Shown: positions 1-7,215 of the stretch, one piece after another | Numbering within the stretch: position 1 is the stretch's first letter | Layout: each line of letters begins with the position of its first letter | Origin: DASWHF01 sp036393295 | GTDB lineage: Bacteria > Pseudomonadota > Gammaproteobacteria > Acidiferrobacterales > UBA6901 | Assembly (NCBI GenBank): GCA_036393295.1 | Contig: DASWHF010000100.1 | Coordinates: 1 to 27,414 of the forward strand | DNA length: 27,414 bases | Direction: 5' to 3' | Made by a program: the position numbers and the translations under genes | Notes under the pieces: model-generated | What the model was told of the DNA's origin: nothing | Seen by the model: the letters and a program-made list of their open reading frames with translations, nothing else | Databases searched by the model: none

Positions 1-92
1 CGGAGTGATTTATTTTTTTGCAGCGCCTAAAGGTGCTTCGGGCGGTGTGGCAATCATTCCCGCTCTGCTTAAAAATAAATCACTCCGACCCC
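1..92. repeat. Palindromic intergenic repeat, truncated by the window edge
   Basis: Bases 1-17 (CGGAGTGATTTATTTTT) and 71-87 are perfect 17-bp inverted copies separated by 53 bp. The right arm continues as ACCCC, so the left arm probably begins with GGGGT just outside the window. Sequences of the type GGGGTcGGAGTGATTTATT resemble REP-like palindromes that I associate with RAYT/IS200-type transposases, but that is from memory. No transposase is present here. The element lies about 70 bp upstream of the transglycosylase start. Confidence 0.75.
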
Positions 93-158
93 TTTATCAT
101 CGCTTTATCGGTCTATGCTAAGAACAAACACCTTATTAAGAAAGCACGAGACCCCAGG

Positions 159-722
159 ATGCGACGACTCATTGCCGGCCTGTGCCTGTGCGGCCTCATC
201 GGCCTGCCCGCCCAGGCCGACCCGGAAGTCGACCCCGAGCTCAAGGCGCTGCTGCGCCAGGCGGCCTTCGAGAGCGACAGCTTCCGCGACCATTTCGACG
301 CCCAGGTATGGCTGATGGACATGTCCCAGCGCCTGGAGAGGAAGCTGCCCGACCACGAGTACCGCATCACGCTGCTCAAGAACATCCACTACGAGGCAAC
401 CCGCGCCGGCCTCGAGCCGGAACTGGTTCTGGCGGTGATCCAGGTCGAGAGCAACTTCAATCCCTTCGCCATCTCCACCGCCGGCGCGCGCGGCCTGATG
501 CAGGTCATGCCGTTCTGGCTCAAGGAGATCGGCAAACCCGGCGACAACCTGTTCCGCGTCGAGACCAACCTGCGTTACGGCTGCACCATCCTGCGCTACT
601 ATCTCGACCGGGAGAAAGGCGACCGCGTGCGCGCCCTGGCCCGCTACAACGGCAGCACCGGCCAGCGCTGGTATCCGGCGCGGGTCTACAAGGCGCTCAA
701 TACCACCTGGTTCCCGCAGTAG
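159..722 (+). CDS. Periplasmic lytic transglycosylase (SLT domain)
   Basis: The protein is predicted to cleave the MurNAc-GlcNAc bond of peptidoglycan, forming 1,6-anhydro-muropeptides. The product is 187 residues with a signal peptide (MRRLIAGLCLCGLIGLPAQA, cleavage after residue 20). The SLT domain covers about residues 75-180. It has the catalytic glutamate E97 in VIQVESNFNP, the AGARGLMQVMP motif around residues 108-118, and the late ARYNGS motif near residue 161. The frame is open upstream to position 18, but that part is not protein-like. The ATG at 159 begins a good signal peptide just after AGGA-type bases. The length fits the short single-domain SLT proteins common in Proteobacteria rather than Slt70 or MltD. 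The gene converges on the acylphosphatase operon. Confidence 0.9.
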   Translation: MRRLIAGLCLCGLIGLPAQADPEVDPELKALLRQAAFESDSFRDHFDAQVWLMDMSQRLERKLPDHEYRITLLKNIHYEATRAGLEPELVLAVIQVESNFNPFAISTAGARGLMQVMPFWLKEIGKPGDNLFRVETNLRYGCTILRYYLDREKGDRVRALARYNGSTGQRWYPARVYKALNTTWFPQ

Positions 723-855
723 TCGCGATCAGGCCGCGATCCGCCCGACCTTGGGCCGGCGCTTTTGTCGAAGGATCCAGACACATGTCAAGCCAGGCGT
801 CGCACGGGCCACGCCGGACAAAACATGAATCCAAAGTCATTGGATCGTGATACGC

Positions 856-1137
856 TCAATAGCTTATTCTGAAATCACGATGGACCTCGGCGGGCCGCGG
901 GCTGCGCGTCACCGCTTCCACCCGGGCGCTCGGCGTGCCCTGCCACAGCCATTTTTCCAGCGCATCCACCGCCGCCGCCGGGCCGCAGGCGACGAGCTCG
1001 ACGCCGCCGTCCTCGCGGTTGCGCACCCAGCCGGTGAGGCCGAGGCGGCGCGCCTCGTCGCGGGTCGCGGCGCGGAAGAACACGCCCTGGACGCGGCCGG
1101 TCACGTGGAACCCGGCGCAGACCGGCGCGTCGCTCAC
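856..1137 (-). CDS. acyP: Acylphosphatase
   Basis: This small cytosolic enzyme hydrolyses acyl phosphates such as acetyl phosphate or carbamoyl phosphate. The 93-residue length is normal. Both family signatures are present: GRVQGVFFR near residues 14-22, holding the catalytic arginine, and GWVRNREDGGVE near residues 36-47, holding the catalytic asparagine. The start is a GTG that overlaps the stop of the upstream adaptor gene in a GTGA junction, so translation is probably coupled. It is the last gene of the tolC-like/adaptor operon. Nothing in the sequence explains why an acylphosphatase is linked to envelope export genes. Confidence 0.93.
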   Translation of the reverse strand: MSDAPVCAGFHVTGRVQGVFFRAATRDEARRLGLTGWVRNREDGGVELVACGPAAAVDALEKWLWQGTPSARVEAVTRSPRPAEVHRDFRISY

Positions 1138-1898
1138 GGCAGCTCGACGGTCGCGGGCTGGCCGGCGCGCAGCATCGCCTCGGCGGCGAACACCACTATC
1201 AGTTCATAGGCGTCGGCCTTGGCGGCACCGGCGGCGAGCGGTTCCATGCCAACCGCCTTGACGGTTCCGGGGTAACGCTCGCCGGCCACCTTCACCTGAA
1301 CCGCCTGGCCGGGCTTGAGGCTGCCGAGCTTGTCGGCACTCAGTCGCGCGCGGGCCTGGTACTCGCCGGCCGCGACCAGCACGATCAGCGTCGGCGGCTT
1401 GAGATCCGCGACCACGGTCTCGCCGGCCTCGACCTGGCGCGCCAGCACCCAGGCGTCGAACGGCGCGCGCAGGCTGCTGACGCGCAGCCGGTAGCGCGCC
1501 TGCTCGAGCTCGGCGCGCGCGGCCTTGAGGTCGGCCGCGGCGCGCGTCGCCTTCCATTGGGCGTTCTCGAGCTCGACGGTCGACAGCACGGTGCGATCGT
1601 AAAGTTCCTGCGCCTGCTTCGCGTCGCGCGCCGCCTCGTCATGATCGAGCTTGCGGCTCGCCGCGGCCGCCTCGGCCGCCGAGACCGCTGCCTTGAACGG
1701 CGTGTTGTCGAGCGCCAGCAGCAATTCGTTCCTGGCGACGCGCTGGCCGGTGTCCACCAGCACCCGCGCCACCACGCCGCTGACCGGCGTCGACAGCTCG
1801 ACGCGCCGCGACCAGTGGACCGTGGCATCGATATCGGCGGCCTGCGCGGGCGGCACGAGGACCAGCGACACGGTTGCGGCAATCAGAATTCGCATCAC
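1134..1898 (-). CDS. Short periplasmic adaptor subunit (HlyD/RND membrane-fusion family)
   Basis: Adaptors of this family bridge an inner-membrane pump and an outer-membrane TolC-type channel. The 254-residue protein has an N-terminal signal peptide (LIAATVSLVLVPPAQA). The first lipoyl half-motif (GVVARVLVDTGQRVARNELL, about 40-59) is followed by an alpha-helical coiled-coil hairpin (about 70-140). The second lipoyl half (LRAPFDAWVLARQVEAGETV) and a beta-barrel region follow. It is shorter than AcrA- or HlyD-type adaptors (roughly 350-400 residues) and seems to lack most of the membrane-proximal domain. The start is GTG at 1898, eight bases after AAGGAG and forming a GTGA overlap with the tolC-like stop; an ATG follows at 1895. 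No pump gene lies in the operon. Confidence 0.85.
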   Translation of the reverse strand: MMRILIAATVSLVLVPPAQAADIDATVHWSRRVELSTPVSGVVARVLVDTGQRVARNELLLALDNTPFKAAVSAAEAAAASRKLDHDEAARDAKQAQELYDRTVLSTVELENAQWKATRAAADLKAARAELEQARYRLRVSSLRAPFDAWVLARQVEAGETVVADLKPPTLIVLVAAGEYQARARLSADKLGSLKPGQAVQVKVAGERYPGTVKAVGMEPLAAGAAKADAYELIVVFAAEAMLRAGQPATVELP

Positions 1899-3253
1899 GG
1901 TTCAGGCTCCTTGGCGGGAGGGTCGAGCAATTGACCGGTCAGGGCGTCTATTCTCGCCCAGGCGAGCGCGGCACGGAAATCGGCGCGCGCCGCCAGCCAC
2001 TGGGCCTCCGACAGGCGGGTCATGGCGTCGCCGAGATCGGTGCGTACCTCGAGCTCGTACAGGCCGCGGCTGCGGTCGAGATAGAGGCTGCGGTAATTGA
2101 GCCGTTGCCCGGCGGCATCACGCTCGATCTGGAGGATCTCCAGCTCCTGCACCAGATCGAAGACCGTCTGGGACAGGTCGAACTCCAACTGCTTGAGCCG
2201 CGCCTCGCGCTCGTCGACCCGGGCCAGCGCCGCCGCGATGGCGGCGCTGTCCTCGCCGCCCTGGTAGAGCGGCACGCGCAGATTGAGCGTGGCGCGCAGC
2301 TCGTCGCGCGAGCGCAGCTCGCGCTCGTAATAGGCGGCCTCGCCCTCGGCCGACAGCACCGGGCGGCGGCGCGCACGCTCGGCGGTGAGCGTGGCGCGCG
2401 CCGCCTCGACATCGCGGCGCGCGGCGACGAGCAACGGGCTGCTGTCGCGCATCCGCTCGAGCAGCACGTTGTAGTCGGGGAGCTCGCGCTTGAGGCTCGG
2501 CAGCGCCGGGCGCGCCAGATCCCGCGGCAAGACGCCGGGCCGGTTGAGCGCCAGCGCCAGCTGCGCGCGCGCCGCGGCCTGGCGCTTCTGGCTCTGGGTG
2601 CGCTGGATCAACGTCTCGCGGTAGCGGTTCTCCATCTCCAGCAGATCGACGTCCGAGATCTGCCCCAGCCGGTGGCGCTCGCGGCTGCGATCGAAACGCA
2701 CATAGGTCTGGGCCATGTCCTCGTTGTCGACCGCGTAACGCAGGTCGGCCAGGATCACGTCGAAGAAGCGCGCCATGACCTCGATATGGCGGCGCGCACG
2801 GGCGTCGAGATAGGCCTGCTCGCGGCCGGCAACGTCGAGCCGCGCCGATTCCTCGAGCGCGCGCGACCGGCCGAAATCGTAAAGGCGCTTGCTGACGATG
2901 AGGCGCGCACGGCTGTCGTTGACGCTATCGCCCTCGGGCGGCACGGTGGGATCGGCCCCGTCCGTCGGACGCACCCACTGTTGGGTGAGATCGACGAAGG
3001 CGCGCGTGCCGCTCAGGGATTCGGCCTGCGTGACGCCGGCCTGCGCCGCGTCGAGGCGTGCGCGCTCCAGGGCGAGATCGGGGTGGTCCTCGGCGATCAG
3101 GCCGAGCGCGTCGTCGAGGGTCAACGGATTGGGCAGCCCGGCCGGGGCGACGGTCTCGGCGCGCACGCCGGCCGTGCCGCACAGCAACGCGAGCGCGGTC
3201 AGGCCGACGAGCGATCGCAGGTGTCGCGCGGCGGAGCAGAGTTGGCCATGCAT
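1895..3253 (-). CDS. TolC-family outer-membrane efflux protein
   Basis: This is an outer-membrane channel component of a tripartite export system. The frame is open from 3430. The ATG at 3253 is chosen because it begins a plausible signal peptide (ARHLRSLVGLTALALLCGTAGVRA), giving 452 residues, normal for the family. An alternative ATG at 3307 would add 18 residues before it. The mature protein starts with the typical LTLDDALGLIAEDHPDLAL helix and has two repeats of long alanine- and arginine-rich helices. The second repeat begins near DYNVLLERMRDSSPLLVAAR and has RVPLYQGG, a TolC-type beta-strand motif. It is the first gene of an overlapping three-gene operon with the adaptor and acylphosphatase. 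A TATAAT -10 lies about 90 bp upstream of the chosen start. Confidence 0.88.
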   Translation of the reverse strand: MHGQLCSAARHLRSLVGLTALALLCGTAGVRAETVAPAGLPNPLTLDDALGLIAEDHPDLALERARLDAAQAGVTQAESLSGTRAFVDLTQQWVRPTDGADPTVPPEGDSVNDSRARLIVSKRLYDFGRSRALEESARLDVAGREQAYLDARARRHIEVMARFFDVILADLRYAVDNEDMAQTYVRFDRSRERHRLGQISDVDLLEMENRYRETLIQRTQSQKRQAAARAQLALALNRPGVLPRDLARPALPSLKRELPDYNVLLERMRDSSPLLVAARRDVEAARATLTAERARRRPVLSAEGEAAYYERELRSRDELRATLNLRVPLYQGGEDSAAIAAALARVDEREARLKQLEFDLSQTVFDLVQELEILQIERDAAGQRLNYRSLYLDRSRGLYELEVRTDLGDAMTRLSEAQWLAARADFRAALAWARIDALTGQLLDPPAKEPEP

Positions 3254-3344
3254 GGGGTGCACTGTCGTCTGCCGCAGGGAGGGACCCAGCCCGTGTTGTG
3301 TGGCCATCCGACCGGCGCCCGCAGCCGGGCGCATCCTGTCGTCT

Positions 3345-3373
3345 ATTATAGATGCCGATGTCCCGCGATAAAA
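3345..3373 (-). promoter_or_regulatory. Candidate sigma-70 promoter of the tolC-like operon
   Basis: On the minus strand there is a perfect TATAAT at 3350-3345. A weak -35-like TTTTAT sits 17 bp upstream, within 3373-3368. Transcription would begin near 3338, upstream of the candidate starts at 3307 and 3253. This argues against using the ATG at 3334 or anything further upstream. Confidence 0.5.
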
Positions 3374-3435
3374 ACGAAAAACACGGGGTAACGGCAGGGA
3401 AGGCTTGGAGCACAGAGTAGAGATCGTCACGAAGG

Positions 3436-3537
3436 GTTCCCTCTCCCCGTGGGAGAGGGACAGGGTGAGGGCGGCGCGCGCCGAAACACCCCCCTCACCC
3501 TAAGCCTCTCCCCCGCTCGCCGCGGGGGAGAGGGAAC
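3436..3537. repeat. Nested palindromic repeat (CCCTCTCCC / GGGAGAGGG type)
   Basis: The outer arms GTTCCCTCTCCCC (from 3436) and GGGGAGAGGGAAC (to 3537) are inverted copies. Each arm also folds on itself: CCCTCTCCC-cgt-GGGAGAGGG on the left, and CCTCTCCCCC with CGGGGGAGAGG on the right. Between them CAGGGTGAGGG pairs with CCCTCACCCT. This is the common dispersed proteobacterial intergenic repeat type. It separates the tolC-like promoter from the end of the CPWC thioredoxin gene and may limit read-through. Confidence 0.85.
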
Positions 3538-3552
3538 TTGTTCAGAGGTTCC

Positions 3553-4134
3553 TCAGGGTGTCGCGGCCTGGGCCTGGCGCTCGCGCTTGTAGGCGGTGAA
3601 GTTGGTCTTGGCGTACTGGCCGCTCACCACGAACTCGCCGAGCCACAGGAACTCGTCGACACTCTGGGTGATGCCGGTGTGCTTGGTGACGAGCCTGCCG
3701 TCGAGGTCGAAGAAGGCGAACACCGGCGTGGCGCGCACCCGATTGTGCTTGAAGGCGAACTCGCGCTGCGCCAGCTCCTGGCCGGTGAAGTCGGTCATCG
3801 GCACGTCGCCGTTGGTGTCGATCTGCAGCGTCCGGAAGTGCTTTTTGTAGTACTCCTGAACCCGGACTTGGTTCAGCACCGTGGTCATCATCTTCTCGCA
3901 CCACGGGCAGTCCGCGGTCTCGAACATGATCAGCACGCCGGTCTTGCCCTCCTTCTTCGCGGTCGCGACCTCGTCCGGCATGTTGGCGAAGCCCTGGTCG
4001 AAGAAGTGCGTCATCGGGTCGCGGGTCTCGGCGGCCCAGGCCGCCGGTGCCGCAATCAGCACGGCGCACAGCCACAGGAACGCTTGCCGGCGCAAGCGCC
4101 GGGTGTTCGCCGGACGTCCGGGGGAAATCGTCAT
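3553..4134 (-). CDS. Exported thioredoxin-fold protein with CPWC motif (SoxW-like)
   Basis: The 193-residue product has an N-terminal hydrophobic signal (FLWLCAVLIAAPAAWA, residues 19-34) and a thioredoxin fold. The redox motif is FETADCPWCEKM (C76 and C79). The cis-proline region is RATPVFAFFDLDG, followed by the family's later helix (FLWLGEFV). The layout matches periplasmic thioredoxins of the SoxW group, which reduce disulfides in envelope proteins, in some organisms those of thiosulfate oxidation. No sox genes are in the window, so substrate and pathway are unknown. The ATG at 4134 overlaps the stop of the upstream CPVC gene by four bases (ATGA). The frame stays open upstream only as a shadow of that gene. 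Confidence 0.85.
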   Translation of the reverse strand: MTISPGRPANTRRLRRQAFLWLCAVLIAAPAAWAAETRDPMTHFFDQGFANMPDEVATAKKEGKTGVLIMFETADCPWCEKMMTTVLNQVRVQEYYKKHFRTLQIDTNGDVPMTDFTGQELAQREFAFKHNRVRATPVFAFFDLDGRLVTKHTGITQSVDEFLWLGEFVVSGQYAKTNFTAYKRERQAQAATP

Positions 4135-4625
4135 TGTCCGCCCGCCGCCTTGGCCCGGTCGATGAAGGCCTCGACCTGCTCCTGGGTCACGGGACCGACC
4201 TGCTCGGCCAGCAGTTTGCCTTCCGGGGAATAGACATAATAGGTCGGCGTGCCAACAAATACGCCGCTGCCGAGCCGCGCGATGTCCTGGGGCTCGGCGA
4301 TCAGGTTGGTGAAATCGAGGCCGTGATCCTTGACGAAACCCTGGGCGAGCTGCCGGCGGGCATAACCGTCGACCGACACCCCGAGGACCTGGGCGTCCTT
4401 CTTGCGATGCGCGTCGTGGAAGAAGTTCATATGGTGAATCTCCTGCTGGCAGACCGGGCAGTCCGAGGCCCAGACCGCCACCACCGTCCACTTGCCCTTG
4501 CCGATGAACTCGCCCATGCTGCGGTCGCGTCCGTCGAGGTCCTTGAGCACGACATTGGCGCCGGCAACCGCCAGCAGCGGCAGCCCCAGCACGGCCCACA
4601 ACAGGTAACGCGATACGTTTCGCAA
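4131..4625 (-). CDS. TlpA/peroxiredoxin-like membrane-anchored thioredoxin (CPVC)
   Basis: The 164-residue protein has an N-terminal signal anchor (YLLWAVLGLPLLAVAGANV). An AhpC/TSA-Redoxin fold of TlpA type follows, with WASDCPVCQQE (C56 and C59), a VLGVSVDG strand, and the GTPTYYVYSPEGKLL cis-proline segment. It should act as a periplasmic thiol:disulfide oxidoreductase. The start is a TTG at 4625, chosen because GAGGAG (4638-4633) lies seven bases upstream and no better start exists. It is co-transcribed with the CPWC protein through an ATGA overlap, suggesting a relay or shared substrate. Its own promoter probably lies in 4626-4780. Confidence 0.82.
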   Translation of the reverse strand: MRNVSRYLLWAVLGLPLLAVAGANVVLKDLDGRDRSMGEFIGKGKWTVVAVWASDCPVCQQEIHHMNFFHDAHRKKDAQVLGVSVDGYARRQLAQGFVKDHGLDFTNLIAEPQDIARLGSGVFVGTPTYYVYSPEGKLLAEQVGPVTQEQVEAFIDRAKAAGGQ

Positions 4626-4632
4626 GGTGCGA

Positions 4633-4638
4633 CTCCTC
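4633..4638 (-). promoter_or_regulatory. Ribosome binding site fixing a TTG start
   Basis: GAGGAG on the minus strand lies seven bases before the TTG at 4625. It supports this unusual start codon for the TlpA-like gene. Confidence 0.7.
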
Positions 4639-4725
4639 GAAAATCAGGCTATTCCGTTGTCTTGACTAGACGCTGTGCCGATCGGCTTTAATCCTTCGAC
4701 CCGCCCGGCGGTGCGGCGCCGGCTG

Positions 4726-4765
4726 GCTGCGATATAATGATCCCGCAGCATTCCGGTCCATTATA
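4726..4765. promoter_or_regulatory. Divergent promoter-like region with two inverted repeats
   Basis: TATAATG at 4733-4739 (plus) and CATTATA at 4759-4765 (TATAATG on the minus strand) form an inverted pair with 19 bp between. The plus copy could be a -10 for the lyase gene at 4783, and the minus copy a -10 for the TlpA-like gene at 4625. The plus -10 is also enclosed by a 6-bp palindrome, GCTGCG (4726-4731) and CGCAGC (4744-4749), which could be an operator. No convincing -35 box accompanies either. Confidence 0.4.
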
Positions 4766-4782
4766 CCGTAGGGAGTGCCCTG

Positions 4783-6180
4783 ATGAGCCAGCCCGTCCGT
4801 ACCGAAAAAGACAGCCTGGGCGAGTTTCCGGTTCCGCGCGATGCCTGGTACGGCATCCAGACCGCGCGCGCCGTCGGCAACTTCCCGATTTCCGGGCGGC
4901 GCCCGGACCGCGATTTCATCGTCGCCCATGTGCGCATCAAGCGCGCCGCCGCCAGCGCCAATCAGGCCTCCGGCTGGCTCGACAAAAAACTGGCCGACGC
5001 CATCATCGCCGCGGCCGATGCCATCATAGACGGCAAATATCACGAAGAGTTCGTCGTGGACCGCTTCCAGGCCGGGGCCGGCACCAGCCACAACATGAAC
5101 AGCAACGAGGTGATCGCCAACCTCGCCAACGTCGCGCTCGGCGGCAAGCCCGGCGAGTACAAGCCGGTGCATCCCAATGACCACGTCAACATGGGCCAGA
5201 GCACCAACGACACCATCCCGACCGCCATCCGCCTGGCGGCGCTGGCCAAGCTGCCGCGGCTGCTCGCGGCGGTCGATTCGATGGCCGCCGCGCTCGAGCG
5301 CATCGCCAAGGCCGAGGCCAAAACCGTCAAGAGCGGCCGCACGCATCTGCAGGACGCGGTGCCGACCACCCTCGGCCGCGAGTTCGGCGCCTACGCCTAC
5401 ACGCTCCGGCGCTGCGCGGCGCGGCTCGCCGATACGCGCGCGGGATTGTGCGAGATCGGTCTCGGCGGCTCGGCGGTCGGCACCGGGCTCAACACCAGTC
5501 CCGGCTACGCGGAGCGCGTCGCCCGGGAACTGGCGACGCTCACCGGCGAGGCGATCCGCCCATCGCCGGACCTGAGCGCGCAGATGCAGTCCATGACCGA
5601 CCTGCTGGCGCTGTCCAACGCCATCCGCGCGCTGACGCTGGAGGTCACGCGCATCAGCAACGACCTGCGGCTGCTGGCCTCCGGCCCGCGCACCGGCTTC
5701 GCCGAGATCCTGCTGCCGGCGGTGCAGCCCGGCTCCAGCATCATGCCGGGCAAGGTCAACCCGGTGATGTTCGAGATGCTCAACCAGGTGTGCTACCAGG
5801 TGCTGGGCCAGGACCACGCCGTCGCGCTCATGACCCAGGCCGGCCAGCTCGAGCTCAACGTGATGATGCCGGCGCTCGGCTCGGCGCTGTTCGACGCCCT
5901 GGACTGGCTGACGAACGCACTCGACGCCGCGACCCGCCAGGGCTTGACGGGCCTGCGCGTCGACCGGGCGCGCTGCCGCGACTACGCCCACACCAGCGTC
6001 GGCCTCGCCACCTTGCTCAACACCGCGATCGGCTACAGCGCGGCCGCCGAGGTCGCCAAGGAGTCGCAGAAGAGCGGCCGGCCGGTGCGCGACATCGTCG
6101 CCGAGCGCGGCCTGATGAAGGCCGCGGACTTCGAGCGACTGGTGGAACAGGCGGCCATCGAGGGCCACATCAAGACCTGA
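4783..6180 (+). CDS. aspA: Aspartate ammonia-lyase family enzyme (aspartase/fumarase superfamily)
   Basis: The family reversibly eliminates ammonia from aspartate (AspA) or water from malate (FumC) to give fumarate. The 465-residue protein has the signature GSSIMPGKVNP at 317-327. The active-site residues, numbered as I recall for Bacillus AspB, align without gaps: T101, S140, T141, H188, S318, K324 and N326. Aspartase is preferred over fumarase because of the AWYGIQTARAVGNFPISG start, AGAGTSHNMNSNEVIANLA, QSTND rather than QSSND, GTGLN, and LRLLASGPR. TSHNMN is intermediate between the usual AspA and FumC forms, so fumarase activity is not excluded. The gene is 36 bp upstream of the gluQ-type synthetase in the same direction. 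Confidence 0.8.
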   Translation: MSQPVRTEKDSLGEFPVPRDAWYGIQTARAVGNFPISGRRPDRDFIVAHVRIKRAAASANQASGWLDKKLADAIIAAADAIIDGKYHEEFVVDRFQAGAGTSHNMNSNEVIANLANVALGGKPGEYKPVHPNDHVNMGQSTNDTIPTAIRLAALAKLPRLLAAVDSMAAALERIAKAEAKTVKSGRTHLQDAVPTTLGREFGAYAYTLRRCAARLADTRAGLCEIGLGGSAVGTGLNTSPGYAERVARELATLTGEAIRPSPDLSAQMQSMTDLLALSNAIRALTLEVTRISNDLRLLASGPRTGFAEILLPAVQPGSSIMPGKVNPVMFEMLNQVCYQVLGQDHAVALMTQAGQLELNVMMPALGSALFDALDWLTNALDAATRQGLTGLRVDRARCRDYAHTSVGLATLLNTAIGYSAAAEVAKESQKSGRPVRDIVAERGLMKAADFERLVEQAAIEGHIKT

Positions 6181-6216
6181 AACGGTACGACGCACTTTAA
6201 GAGAACACCGCCGAGC

Positions 6217-7131
6217 ATGCCCACCGACTCCACCCGCCCGACCTATCGCGGCCGCTTCGCGCCCTCGCCCACCGGACCACTGCACTTCGGCTCGCTGGTC
6301 GCAGCGCTCGCCGGTTTCCTGGAGGCGCGCCGCGCCGGCGGACTGTGGTTCGTGCGCATCGACGACCTCGACCCGCCACGCGAGGCGCCGGGTGCCGCCG
6401 ACGCCATCCTGCGCACGCTCGAGGCGCTGGGCCTGACCTGGGACGGCGAGGCCGGCTATCAGAGCCGTCATGCGGATCGCTACGCCGACGCGCTAGAACG
6501 GCTGCGCGCGCGAGGCTTGGTCTATGCCTGCGGCTGCACGCGCCGCGAGATCGCCGACTCGGCGCTGGCCGGGATCGACGGCCCGGTCTATCCCGGCACC
6601 TGCCGCGCCGGCCTGGCGCCGGACCGCGAGGCGCGCACGCTGCGGCTGCGCACCGACGGCACGCAGATCGAGTTCCACGACCGCTGGCAGGGGATCGTCG
6701 CCTGCGATCTCGGCACGCAGGTCGGCGACTTCGTGCTCAAGCGCGCCGACGGGCTCTACGCCTATCAGCTCGCGGTGGTGGTCGACGACGCCGACCTCGG
6801 CATCACCGATGTGGTGCGCGGCGCCGACCTGCTCGACTCGACGCCGCGCCAGATACATATCCAGCGACTGCTCGGCCTGCCGACACCGAGCTATGCGCAC
6901 CTGCCCGCAGCCGTGAACCATCATGGCGAGAAGCTCAGCAAGCAGACTTACGCGCGCCCGCTCGATACGCGCGCGCCCGGCGCCCCGCTGCATCGCGCCC
7001 TCGCCTACCTCGGCCAGCAGCCTCCCGATGCGCTGGCGGAAGCGCCGACGGCCGACGTGCTGGAGTGGGCGCGGGCGCACTGGCAACCCGAGCGCGTGGC
7101 ACGGACCCGGACCCGGCCGGCGCACGATTAA
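6217..7131 (+). CDS. gluQ: Glutamyl-Q tRNA(Asp) synthetase
   Basis: GluQRS attaches glutamate to the queuosine base at the anticodon wobble position of tRNA(Asp). The 304-residue protein is a truncated glutamyl-tRNA synthetase with only the catalytic domain. It starts with GRFAPSPTGPLHFGSL, the HIGH-type motif. Zinc ligands are visible in YACGCTRREI and VYPGTCR (C, C, Y, C pattern). KLSKQ, the KMSKS equivalent, is near residue 240. There is no anticodon-binding domain, which separates it from GltX. The start ATG has only a weak GAGA upstream. It probably shares a transcript with the aspartase-like gene. Confidence 0.95.
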   Translation: MPTDSTRPTYRGRFAPSPTGPLHFGSLVAALAGFLEARRAGGLWFVRIDDLDPPREAPGAADAILRTLEALGLTWDGEAGYQSRHADRYADALERLRARGLVYACGCTRREIADSALAGIDGPVYPGTCRAGLAPDREARTLRLRTDGTQIEFHDRWQGIVACDLGTQVGDFVLKRADGLYAYQLAVVVDDADLGITDVVRGADLLDSTPRQIHIQRLLGLPTPSYAHLPAAVNHHGEKLSKQTYARPLDTRAPGAPLHRALAYLGQQPPDALAEAPTADVLEWARAHWQPERVARTRTRPAHD

Positions 7132-7140
7132 CGCCGGGTC

Positions 7141-7207
7141 ATTGCGAGGGCGCGAAGCGCCCGTGGCAAACTCCGTGAACGCCGTGAGACTCGAAACGGA
7201 GATTGCC
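7141..7207. repeat. ATTGCGAG-type dispersed palindromic repeat
   Basis: ATTGCGAGGGCGCGAAGCGC begins a repeat holding two stem-loops. GGGCGC (7148-7153) pairs with GCGCCC (7157-7162) around GAA. GGCAAACTCCGT (7165-7176) pairs at 11 of 12 positions with ACGGAGATTGCC (7196-7207). The ATTGCGAG...GGCAATCTC pattern is a widespread intergenic repeat in bacteria. It lies between the convergent gluQ and flavodoxin-family genes and may act as a transcription barrier, although it lacks a T-run. Confidence 0.7.
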
Positions 7208-7215
7208 TCGGCCCG

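Noticed and set aside
1874..3391. 505-codon plus-strand frame opposite the tolC-like gene
   Set aside because: It is a GC-driven shadow with Arg/Ala/Leu-rich, motif-free sequence; the minus strand encodes a clear TolC-family protein with signal peptide.
4666..6471. 601-codon minus-strand frame over the aspartase-like gene and part of gluQ
   Set aside because: It is a shadow of two well-conserved plus-strand genes and has no recognisable domain.
6217..7131. Full-length glutamyl-tRNA synthetase (GltX)
   Set aside because: Only the catalytic domain is present and the length and zinc pattern fit GluQRS.
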